In this document: positions 49,601 through 60,400 of the stretch, piece by piece
Layout: the number at the start of each line of letters is the position of its first letter
Position numbering within the stretch: position 1 is the stretch's first letter
Source: Spirodela intermedia
Lineage: Eukaryota; Streptophyta; Magnoliopsida; Alismatales; Araceae
Assembly (NCBI GenBank): GCA_902729315.2
Contig: LR746268.1
Location: 3,775,501-3,839,500, forward strand
Reading direction: 5' to 3'
DNA: 64,000 nt
Position numbers and translations under genes: made by a program
Notes under the pieces: generated by a model
Database searches by the model: none
What the model saw: the letters and a program-made list of their open reading frames with translations, nothing else
What the model was told of the DNA's origin: nothing

Positions 49601-51692
49601 GACAAGAACCAAGTATGAAGAAGTCAAACATCATTTCTTTGGAGTTTAGTAAATTGAAGAGATTTCATCAGAAATTATGTTGAAAGTACTAAATAGCTAG
49701 TTGATATATTTACCAATGCCTTATCTGAAGATAGATTCTCTCATATATGAAGAGAGCTTGGAATGTGATACAAAAATAAGGTAAGTATATCGTAACTTTT
49801 GCCTTTTGACCAATGAATAGCCTATCTGAGGAAAAAAACTTAGGACTTAAAAATACCTCCTCACATGGTGAATATATGTTAGGTGGATGTGCATCAGAGT
49901 TGTAAATAGGACACCTTGGATTACCATCATTGGAAGCCATTTTGTAGTTGCATTTGAGCTCTTACGTCATTATCCTAACCTTTAGCTATTGAGTGTTTGA
50001 TGAAACTTTTGAATTTTTTTATTGATAGTATTTTGGATTTCAATTAAATTGACTCTCTAAAGAGCTTGCATATCACAATTAATGCCAATAGTAAGGTTTC
50101 CTCCATCATGCTGATGGTATATCTTATTCAAAGAACGTTGGGGACTCGAAACATTACTTTGATGTACTTGAGAGGGAAATTTTAAAATATATGAAAGTTT
50201 GCCCTACGGCTTGAAAGGAGATGTGAAGAAATTTTTTATTTTTTATCAAAAGCATCCCATTTTACAATTGGTCTTAAAAGATGTACAAGAGGTTTTTTAG
50301 ATATTCTAAGAATAAGAAATAATAAGAAAGTCTACTTGTACATAATATTTCCTTGATAAAAGGAAGTATTTATTGTACATAAAGACAAACATTTTGGCTG
50401 ACTCTACCTTAATCTTAAATGTTTTACATATTTGAGCTTTCTTGATTGCATGTGGGCCACTGATGTTACCTAAAGTTGTGTCATGCATTAATATGTCACT
50501 TAAATTTCTTATAAGCCTTAGAGGTGAAGTCATTTTCAAGAATGTGTTACCAAGTACCACTTCTTACAAGGCATATATCCATATAATTCTATTAGAGCTA
50601 TACCAAATGTGAAACTTCATAGACAAAATGTTAGTTAATTTTTACAATATGTATACCGTCTAATCATGACTTGCATATGAAGATAACAACTAAATATCAT
50701 TAAATGAGAAAACAATAGAAGAAAAATAGTGGAACAGAACAAAAGGTCATTTTACAAGGTTAAATTAATATTAATGTACTCTATCTAACATAATTCAAAA
50801 AGTGGAAGTATATGTCCACATTTTTAAACCTTCACATGATGAAAGAAATTTATTTTAATTAAATTTTAAGTAAAAATCAAGTGAAGAAAATGAACTAGTG
50901 AGTCGATGCACGTTACATGTGAATTCAATCCATCATAAAAATAGGTCAAGCAATATTCAATAAATCTTCTGCCATTTACAAGACATCTTGTTCCATAAAT
51001 CATTTAGACATTAAACATCAAGATATTTTAAATTAATAAAACAAATCAAAGGAGCACCATAATTCATATATCATATAAACTTAACACATGATATACACCT
51101 TAAATTTTAAATTAAATGTGAAGATGTAAGAACCGTGAGAAAATTACTCTTAGTGGACTCACAGAAAATGCGACTTATATGGATCGCCAACCAATAACAA
51201 AGAAATGAAGTAATATAAAAATCCACAACGGTAAAAACTAAAAGGAAGTTAATAACAAGCTTCAGACATGAATTATCTCACTAACAGTTCATGCGTGATA
51301 TTCCTTCATTTCTTCCTAATATATAGGAAAAATGTAAGACATGCCAATACTTTAGCTTTCTAAAACAATACAGCATCTTTGAATTATCTTCAAAATGCAT
51401 AAAGCATGGAAAAGAATATTAGAAAATTGAGTGGTCTATTATCTTTTTCAGGGTTTCAATGGGTCACGCCTTGATCCCATTTCGAGTTGTCATATCTGTC
51501 TCCGAACCGAATAGAACAGTGTAACAAAAGGTTAAGCTTGTGCGGACTGCATTACATTCCGGGTCTTATTTGGCTCGTTGACGTAATGACACTATCGGCG
51601 ATGACGATGAATGAGTGAGATCAAGATGTACGCCTTCGGACATGCCAAAAAATTCATTCCCTTTTACTTCTTCTTCTTCTCTTTGTTCTTGA
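46607..51692. other. Spacer, no gene seen
   Basis: 46607-46900 holds the pseudogene's former upstream region. 47150-48300 is GC-moderate with frames up to 81 codons but no recognisable domain. A poly-C tract lies at 48340-48358. 48400-51450 is AT-rich and stop-filled. Confidence 0.5.
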
Positions 51693-51817
51693 AGCTGCTT
51701 TATCTGCCTGAAGTCGGTTCACACGACTTCAGGCAGATAAAGCAGCTACAAAAGCTATGCCTGTCAATCGAGCAGGTGATTTTGGATTAGCTCCTGGGAT
51801 TTCGGGTCGTTTTACTC
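51693..51817 (+). other. Mitochondrial nad5 insertion (NUMT) with perfect hairpin
   Basis: 51717-51817 reads in frame as [20 protein letters not shown] then [12 protein letters not shown], a piece of NADH dehydrogenase subunit 5 encoded in plant mitochondria. The segment 51693-51716 is the exact reverse complement of 51724-51747, so the insert begins with a 24-bp perfect hairpin and 7-nt loop. Pro/Ala/Arg codons stand where the edited mitochondrial protein is expected to have Leu/Val/Cys, so the source was probably mitochondrial DNA rather than edited mRNA. It ends abruptly at about 51817. It lies about 380 bp before the CSLA start codon. Confidence 0.8.
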
Positions 51818-52094
51818 CCGCCGTTCCTCATTCCTCATTTTCTAAAAATAGAACCACGAGACTCTCCTTTAATAGCGGGTATTAGAATATGAAGTCGGGA
51901 TATCCTAATCTTCCAGCCAAAAGTCTTTGATGGAAGAAAACAAAGGGAAGACCAATCTGCACTGGTAGGATCGATGGATGGGGGGGTTCTCTAGATGATC
52001 CCAGTCGTCGAGAGGAATGTTCTACCTCTGGCCCGCCAATTGAAAAGTCCCACCTGTCAGAAACGTGGGCTTAACTGGTCTCCCTTGCCCTTGT

Positions 52095-52101
52095 TATATA
52101 T
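52095..52101 (+). promoter_or_regulatory. TATA box of CSLA
   Basis: TATATAT in GTTATATATG, 93 nt before the CSLA start codon. Inference from position. Confidence 0.5.
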
Positions 52102-52193
52102 GTTGGCGATGTCAAGGAATCTCCCGGGTTTGAGGCCTGAGGAGACATCCTGAAGAGGTTTGCTTTATCGGAGGTGTCGGTGGAGACGGAAAG

Positions 52194-52796
52194 ATGAAGG
52201 AAGTACTGAGGACCATGGTATGGGTGTTCCTTCTCTTCGCCGGGCTGGCGAGCGCCCTCGAGCTCCCCGAGAGCCCTCTCCGACTGATGTCAGCCGCCGG
52301 TAAAGAGCCACCTCATCTTCCTCTTTCTTGGTCCGCAAGCATTTCCTTCCGTGCTAAAGATAGATAGTGTGTGGAAACCCATTATTTTCAGTCGTAAATG
52401 CTACAAGGGATGTGGAAATCCTGTTCTACTCGGCGGAGTTTTTCCTCCCAGAGGAAATCAAGGTTGCCTTGGAAGAAATCAGGGCGGCGGCTGTCGTCCC
52501 AGTGGTGAGTGCCGCAGTGACCGTGTGCCTGGCTATGTCTGTCATGCTGGTGGCGGAGACGGTCTACCTCAACGCCGTTAGCATCTTCGTCAGGCTCCTC
52601 CGCTGGAATCCGGAGAGGCAGCAGAAATGGGAGGTCCTCCAGACGGACCCCGAGACCGGCAACCTAGCGTTCCCTGTGGTCCTCATCCAGATCCCCATGT
52701 ACAATGAAAAGGAGGTATTGTCCCACCTTCTAGCTAATGTAGCTCTCTCCTGCTCTCTACATTAAATTTCACAACTCCATCTCCAACTCCACCGTT

Positions 52797-52860
<64 letters not shown>

Positions 52861-55800
52861 AGAACAATCTCAATCAGAACATTAAGAAAAAAAATTGTGG
52901 TGGTTTAAGGTTTACAAGCTCTCCATCGGGGCAGCCTGTCGCCTCCTCTGGCCGCCTGACCGGATCATCATCCAGGTGCTCGACGATTCCACCGACTACT
53001 TGATCCGGGTAAGCTGTAGCGTCCAAATCAACTGGTTTCTTTTCCGTTATTTTCGGATAGTATGCACATTTACAGGCTATGATTATATTGTGAGAGGGAA
53101 GAATCGAACCATGTGGGAGCAGGTGTCCACGTTGCTTTTACCAAAGCATGGACGCCTAGACGGGCCCTTTCTTGGTTTCGTGGGGAGGTTGGGAGAGAGA
53201 CCCAGTTGCTGCCTCAGGCGAGGGCACAATCCAATGAAGTTTTCGCTGGGGATCACTAAAGAAGTCCGCTTTTGCCCGTTCACCGGAATATGTTTGTTCC
53301 GGTTGTGGACAGAGAGAGAGCGAGAGAGTCCCTGGTTTCGAGATCTACAGCTCCAGACCTCTTCCCTGATTTTGAGATATTCAAACATTGGAGCACACGT
53401 TGCGTGTGCGAATGGGACTCGTGGAAAGCAGGTCACACGGGTTTTGACCGTCTCCTGAGGCGTACTGTCGGTGAATTAGCTGAAAGGGGAGTACCCCCGT
53501 GGCCGCTGCCGGCGACGAATGGGAAGACGTCAGTGATAATAATGATCGATCGTACGACTGCTGAAAATTACCCTCGCCCTTCCCGTTAACTCTACGTGGA
53601 CGGCGACTCGTTTCGTCGCTGCGGAACAAACCAAAGGTTTCATTCCCTGGGCTACCCGGTAAAAGAACCTAATCGTAAAAATACCCTGGAGGGTATTTAT
53701 GGAAGCGGCGAAACCTAGAGGGTGGAGGCGCAGTTTCCCTGTGAGATATTCCTCAATTCTTAGGAGTGCTAAGTGCCACGTAATGTGATTTGGGTGATAT
53801 TTAGGGCCCAATCAGCGAGTTCACCAGTTCATGCAAGTTGTGCGAAAGGTCACCACATGTGTCTAAGTGTCTAGACAGAGGTCAGGTTCAGACTGGTCGA
53901 ATCAGCTAACTACGGCCATAGAAGCTTGCCAGACTAGCCATTTCAGCTGATTGGACCAGGTCGGACTAACCAGGAATCAATATCTTTGGCCATATTCCAA
54001 AGGATATATGGGACGTCTAGTAACGACAATTTTTCACGTTTCTTCATGTTCCTAGAGAATAAATAAGCACAACTGCGAAAAACATGCCCGAGCGCTCTTC
54101 TTTCATCTCAATGTAAGAATATGTAGATAATTTATTGAGAATATACGTACAGCTGCATTCCATTTGAATGGTCTTGTTCATCGTACAAAAAAGGAAATAA
54201 ATAAAACACTCTGTTTGTGTTTTTGGTGAGAATACAGGAGATGGTGGAGCTTGAATGCAAGTCCTGGGCTAGCCAAGGTGTGAACATCATGTACGAGTTG
54301 AGAGACGGAAGGAAGGGATACAAGGCGGGAGCTTTGAAAAGTGGGATGAGGCGGAGTTACGTCCAGCGATGCGAATTTGTTGCCGTCTTCGACGCCGACT
54401 TCCGACCCGAGCCGGACTTCCTCCGTCGGACTGTCCCTTTCCTCGTCCACAACCCCAGGATCGCCCTTGTCCAGGCACGCTGGGATTTTGGTATGCTTCA
54501 TGATAATAATAATGATAGTAACGGCCGTAACCATAATGATTTATTTAATTTATGAGCAGCAAGGATTTGAGGACACTGACCATTTGTGTCCAAATGATCG
54601 GAACTTCTTGAATCTTTGAAGATCAACGATGGAAAAATACTGATATCTCGCTTGAAGGTTTATGAAAGACCATGTATGCACAATGTTTCCTGAAAAGGTT
54701 TACTGACATGATTTCAAAAGGTCATATTTGATGATAATCGACTACATTTTGGTATAATTGCGTTGAATTCAATGTTTCGATGGTTACTTGAACTTCTCTG
54801 ACCTTCTCTTCTGTAAAACTTAGTGCCCATGATTCACACTCCTATTAGCAATTATCCGTTCATAGGGAGCTGCTGACGTAAGACCTAACGGGCTATTTTG
54901 CAGTAAACTACAAGGAGTGCTTGATGACGAGGATACAAAAGATGTCGTTGGATTACCATTTCAAGGTGGAGCAAGAAGCGGGTTCTTCTGCCCAGGGTTT
55001 CTTCGGTTTCAATGGTTTGGATTCTTGGCTGTGGGATTGACGCTGTTTCATAAGAAAAAATTGGGATACATTATCTGTTGCACGGTCGACCATTGTTTGA
55101 GCATGAAAGGGCATTTCTGTATCATTCCACTGTGAAGGGACTGCCGGCGTCTGGAGAATATCAGCTCTTAATGAAGCCGGAGGGTGGGAAGATCGAACGA
55201 CCGTCGAGGACATGGATTTATCCATCCGAGCTTGCCTTAAAGGCTGGAGATTTTTATACGTTGGTGATGTTAAGGTAAATATCGTCGGAATTTTTCGCTC
55301 TTCCGTTGTTCCAATCGGTTGTGATCCGCAGCTATTATCTTGGGTATCAGACTACTTTTCGAGAACTATCTTCTTGAAATTTATAATCTTGGGCTCTGAT
55401 GTTTCTGTGTTTTCTATCAATGGCATTGTGTGCATGTGAATGGACCTTAGAAGAAATGAACTAGCCAAGGCATCATGTTTATTAGCAACTAGGCTTCGAG
55501 TTTTCCTCAGGAATGAGATCTGATCAAGTCCAGGGAAATACCCTTAGTCAATTCTCCTGGCTTCCTGTTTCCTGTAGGTGAAGAGTGAATTGCCGAGTAC
55601 CTTAAGATCATACAGAGATCAGCAGCATCGGTGGACTTGCGGCGGGGTGAATCTATTCAGGAAGATGGGTCTGGAAATACTGAGGGCCAAGGTTGGTAAT
55701 CCAGAAACTGAGTTTCGCATTCAATAATCACGAGGGACAACCCAAAAGAGGGTGAGCAAGCGTCGCCTTCTGAATGAGTCAGGAAGTCTCGCCGTGGAAA

Positions 55801-56744
55801 AAGCTCTACTTGATCTACAACTTCTTCTTCGTGAGGAAGGTTGTGTGCCACGTCCTCACTTTTGTCTTCTATTGCGCGGTGATCCCCATCACTTCCTTCG
55901 TTCCTGAAGTCGAGATTCCCGCATGGGGCCTCGTCTACGTCCCCACAACCATCAGCCTCTTCAACGCCATGGTGAATCCTAGGTTTGAGCCCACAGCGAC
56001 TTAGTAAGATTCGCCTCCACTGCATACAGTTCTCTATTCTCACCGGAGGTTCTCTCATGGCGGCAGCTCGATCCATCTCATCGTCTTCTGGATCCTCTTC
56101 GAGAATGTAATGGCGATGCATCGCATGAGAGCGACCATGATCGGCCTTTTGGAGTTTGGAAGAGTTAACGAATGGGTGGTCACCAAGAAGATCGGAGATA
56201 CTCTCAACGAAATACCCAAATCTGGAGAACACGAAGATCCTCCAAAAGGGATTAGGGACAGGTGATTATCACGTACGCATAAAACTCTGATTTTCCTTCA
56301 TTCTATGAATGTAGGTCGTGCAATTAAAACACAATTAGGAGTAATAAATATGGGCCAATATTGTTAGATATATTAATTTTTCTATCAAAGGACTTATCTC
56401 ATTCCTTCAGCTAGGGATTAGTCTAGAATCATTGATTACCAGTTTTACACGACGGGTAACACACTTAATGTCTAATTTTTTATACCCTTCAGGCTTCTAA
56501 CTCCCAGGTGCTGAGTATCAGTCCAGCCTCATGATTTAATCATCTTGCTCAATGAGATATTATTCTATCATCAATGTCTGACAGGATCTACTGGAACGAG
56601 CTTGCGTGGGGCGTCTTCCTCTCGGTATGCGCATCTTACAATCTTGCCTACAACAAGAATTACCACTACGTTTACATCTACCTGCAAGCCATCGCATTCT
56701 TCGTGGTGGGATTGGGTTATGTGGGAACAAATATCTCTCCCTGA
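52194..56744 (+). CDS. CSLA: Cellulose synthase-like A: glucomannan 4-beta-mannosyltransferase
   Basis: A Golgi GT2 enzyme making the beta-1,4-mannan/glucomannan backbone from GDP-mannose (and GDP-glucose). Ten exons: 52194-52299, 52392-52714, 52910-53008, 54238-54490, 54904-55014, 55138-55274, 55578-55691, 55783-55982, 56067-56261, 56585-56744. They total 1698 nt, 565 residues, with consistent phase and no internal stop. The D,D,D,QxxRW set is present: DDSTD (168-172), DADF (228-231), EDMD (321-324) and QQHRW (358-362). QIPMYNEKE and [13 protein letters not shown] are CSLA hallmarks. One membrane segment lies around residue 75-95 and several in the C-terminal third, before the end YVGTNISP. 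Residues 1-35 look like an extra signal peptide ([13 protein letters not shown]), unusual for CSLA, so exon 1 is the least certain. Intron 3 is long (1229 bp) and partly GC-rich. Confidence 0.92.
52795..52858. repeat. (TCTG)n/(TC)n microsatellite in CSLA intron 2
   Basis: TCTG units followed by TC units, within intron 2 of CSLA. Confidence 0.95.
53009..54237 (+). other. CSLA intron 3 with GC-rich insert
   Basis: The longest CSLA intron. 53080-53620 is GC-rich with open frames on both strands (for example 53083-53436 minus, 117 codons) but no recognisable domain. 53800-54000 has repeated CAGACTGG/GACTAGCC-like phrases. It may be an inserted, unclassified element. No terminal repeats were identified. 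Confidence 0.4.
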
Positions 56745-57406
56745 AAATCTTCTTCCAAAGATTGATTGGTTGATCCTGAGGGCAAGACCACACCACAGGC
56801 AAAACGAAACCTCAGCTTTGAGGAATACCAACTGATGGAGATGTCTCATTCTTGTCTCCTCATTATGTTTTCATGATTTTTGTTCGAGCTTTGACATCTT
56901 TTGAACCACCGGCTGTCCAAGTTTATCTCCAGTGAGAGGAAGGTTGCAATGAGAAAAAGAACATCTGCTCAAAATGAGAAGGAAATTAAGAAAAATAAAC
57001 GACTTTCAACACAGAAAAAACTCAAAGCCGGTGTACGTGTGTATGAGATCAGACGCCACACCAACAGCAACACTCATGTAAGCGAACATATTAAATTATT
57101 TCATTCAAAACCCCAAGTTTGGAGAAAAATCCAAAATATAACGTCATCAGACTGTGAAGTACCCTGTTGAAGAATGTGCTTCAAATCGTGGGTCAAAGGA
57201 TCGTCAAAAAAATGATACCTAACTATCAGTATCAAAAAGGGTAATTACACTGTTGAAGAATGTGCTTCAAATCGTCCGTTTCCTGCCCTAAACGATCACC
57301 CAGACAACTATCCGCCCGTACATAGCCATGGAGAATGTGTTCTCCAATAAAGCTCAACTGATACACAGCCATTTCTTGACCTGAAGATATATATAAATAA
57401 ATATAC
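56745..57406. other. Intergenic region between convergent CSLA and PELP1-like genes
   Basis: Holds both 3' UTRs. A 25-bp direct repeat (CTGTTGAAGAATGTGCTTCA...) occurs at 57164-57188 and 57250-57274, 86 bp apart. No gene seen. Confidence 0.6.
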
Positions 57407-60400
57407 CTAGTCTGAGTCTGGGTCAGCGTCAACAATATCTGGCAATGAATCTAGAGAAGGGGAGCGGGAATCATTGGAGAGCCTCATAATTCCCTGAGTT
57501 GAAAGCACATGACTCTCAGGGGGAACATCTCCACCTCCCTGGATATCGCCCCCTTTATACATGGCAGTTTCCTCGCTTGAGACCAATTTGATCTTCTTAC
57601 CGTCAGAAGAATCAGCATTCATGGAAGGTTCTTCCTGAGTATTTCCCGGTTCGTCATCATCTTTGTCTTCAGCCAGAGAGGGGAAGACAACGCCTATGCC
57701 TGGCTGGGGCTCTAGAATTGTTCCAGTGGTTTTAACAGCATCTTCCATGCGCTCATCCACCTTAGTAGCGCCGGTTGAACCTTCTTCCCGACCATCTAAG
57801 CAGGTATTATAGGGCTCACCATCGTCATTGGCCAGAGCAGAATCATCAACGACTTGGGGAGTTTCTCTTGGATCTGGGAAAAAATTTGACTTTCGGCCAG
57901 CAAGAAACATGCTACCAGGCTGATTACTAATTATCCGATTAAAATCAGAGCCCCTCTGCGCAGGAGAATCCATCAATGAAAGGGACCGAGGATGGATGAG
58001 AACTTCTAATGCCAGCATCGCCCGTGTACAGAATGCGGCAACTTTGGTTCCTATTTCCTGTTTTCCTGCAAAAAAATTGTTTTTCCGCAAGAATGCTATC
58101 AGTGAACAAGAATCAAAGATTGTTAGCATTCCAAGAATTATTGATTGGAAAATGTGGAATACAAATGGAGAAAAACAAAAAAGTCCCCACACGGAATTTT
58201 TCATTAGTTCTTAGAGATAAATAAAGGATCCTATCCCAAGAAAAAACAACGATACATTACTCAGCAAAAAATGAAGGTAAAATGAAAACTTGGCAATGTT
58301 AAAATTTAACTGGTTCATCACTAAATACTATTCATTTGATGCAGCCGCGTGATGAGCATAGAGCGAACTATCCTTTCGCCTTTTACAAAAGAATACTGTG
58401 GGCTCGTCACATAAAGCGGTATACGCCTATTGTTGGAGGGAATCCACTCGGAGTCGGATAAAAAAAAACAAAAAAACAAAAAAAAACTATTCATTCGGCA
58501 TAGCCACCTCTCTGCTTCCCCTATCAACAGTTATCATCCATTTCAAAAGTAGGCAGACCAGATGCTATAACTGTTTGAATAACTTAAAGACAATCACATT
58601 GTATAACACCTCAGTAAGCATATTTTTAATTAGAAATTTAGTTGGAAAAATATCTTCTTAGCTAAGTCACAGAAAGGTCCTGTCAAGTACTTCCACACTT
58701 CCATTAGTATACTATCATAGATCATAAAATTACCCTCTGAAAATAATTATACATATGAACTACCGAAAAATGTCAGAATACGATGGAAAGACTGAAGGGC
58801 CGTATTTTGGACAGAAGGTATTCTCAATCCACAATTTAAAAAAATCTTATATTTGAAGGAATTTAAAAAAGAACTTGGAGTGGAATCTTTCATGTAGCTT
58901 CTAATCCTGATTTGATTCGCTGGAAATGAAGTTGTTATATTTTTAAACTTAGATGAAGGTGCATCAGAAAGCCAAGAATGCATTACCCACATATCGTAGA
59001 AGGGAAAATGTAGAGTTATCTTAATACGCATTAATTACTTTAATGGAATTACTTTAATGGACATATAAGAAGTTCAATCGCTTGACTTTTTAATCGAGCA
59101 TCTTGAAATCAAAAATTTGCGGACATACGTAAAAATCCATAAAGGTAATCGCTATGACACAATGTTCAGTAAATGAAAACTCCAGAGCAACTGCTAAGTA
59201 TTACCTCTATAGAAGAGCTCAAGACCTTGTGAAAAATATGGAGAGCGGATGTGAGAATGTGAGAGTAGAGATGCTAAAAGTGCCCGGAGTGCAGCAAGTT
59301 TGAAATCAGCCCAAGCATAGTATGAGTCCCACTCCAGCATGCTCCTCTTTCTTTCATTGTCTGGCCCCACAGAACAAGCATCTGTTGCCACGGAAATCAG
59401 AAGCTGGTCCACATCCTGTCGCCAACACTCTGCTTTCAATGACCCGGCCTGTTACGGTTTCAGTTAAAAAACGGCAGATTAGAAAGAAGCCTCAGGCCGA
59501 CAGAATTTCTTAAAAGATAAGAATTATGTGAAAAGGCTGAAGAACCCATATGCGTGTTTGCAACAAATCAATTGGGTAACTCAATAAAAATGTATTACAT
59601 TCAGATACCAGAGTTATTGCAGCCAGGCTAAAATGCCCGAGGCACATAGAAACAATAGAATCCTGTTCCTTTTTATTGATATATTACTTTGCCGAGAAAA
59701 ATATCATAGTTCCGAGCACAGACAGTGGAAAAAAATAGAGATCAATCAAAAGTACTGTTACACACTGAAAAAAAAAGTTGCATTAAAAAATGAAACACTC
59801 AGGTTCCTTGGATGTATATTAGAAAGCTAATGGCGTCAGTTCAAAGAAGAAGGCGACTCCGTAAATAAAAATCTGCCCTTGAATGTAAAATAATTTCGTT
59901 TACATGTTCGAAAAACCAGATACAAGCTTTGAGTAAACTTTGCAGCTGTAATTCGCTGATATCCATGTAAAGATCATAAGAAATGAATGTTCGTACTTAC
60001 CACAGTAAGAAGAGTTTCTAGTGTTTCAAGAGCTGAAATTTGAACAGAAAGGGGAGCTCCGAGTGTTCTGTTAACTGACTTCTCTCCGAGGTCAACAACA
60101 ATCTGGAGGTCCTTCGGAGCACCAGACCCGTACTTCCTTTTCTTGCTCTTGCCGTGAACTCTAGATCGTACCAACACGTTAGGTTGATCCAGATTAGAAG
60201 ACCCTTTTCTATTCTCGTCACTAAAACAATTCAAATCATCAAATGCGTTGTTGATGATTTCTTCTCCCAGGTATAGGGCCATTCCTGATCCACAGGACAC
60301 AACACTACTAATCAGCATCAAGATAGACATTCGTAAGTCATTGTCAAAAACTTACTAGACACAATATAGCCCAGAGATAAACATTCCAAGAAACAATAGA

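Noticed and set aside
51693-51747. Perfect hairpin considered as a microRNA precursor
   Set aside because: The right arm continues into a nad5 coding piece and the left arm is its inverted copy, so mitochondrial fold-back insertion explains it better. A 24-bp stem with a 7-nt loop is also short for a plant precursor.
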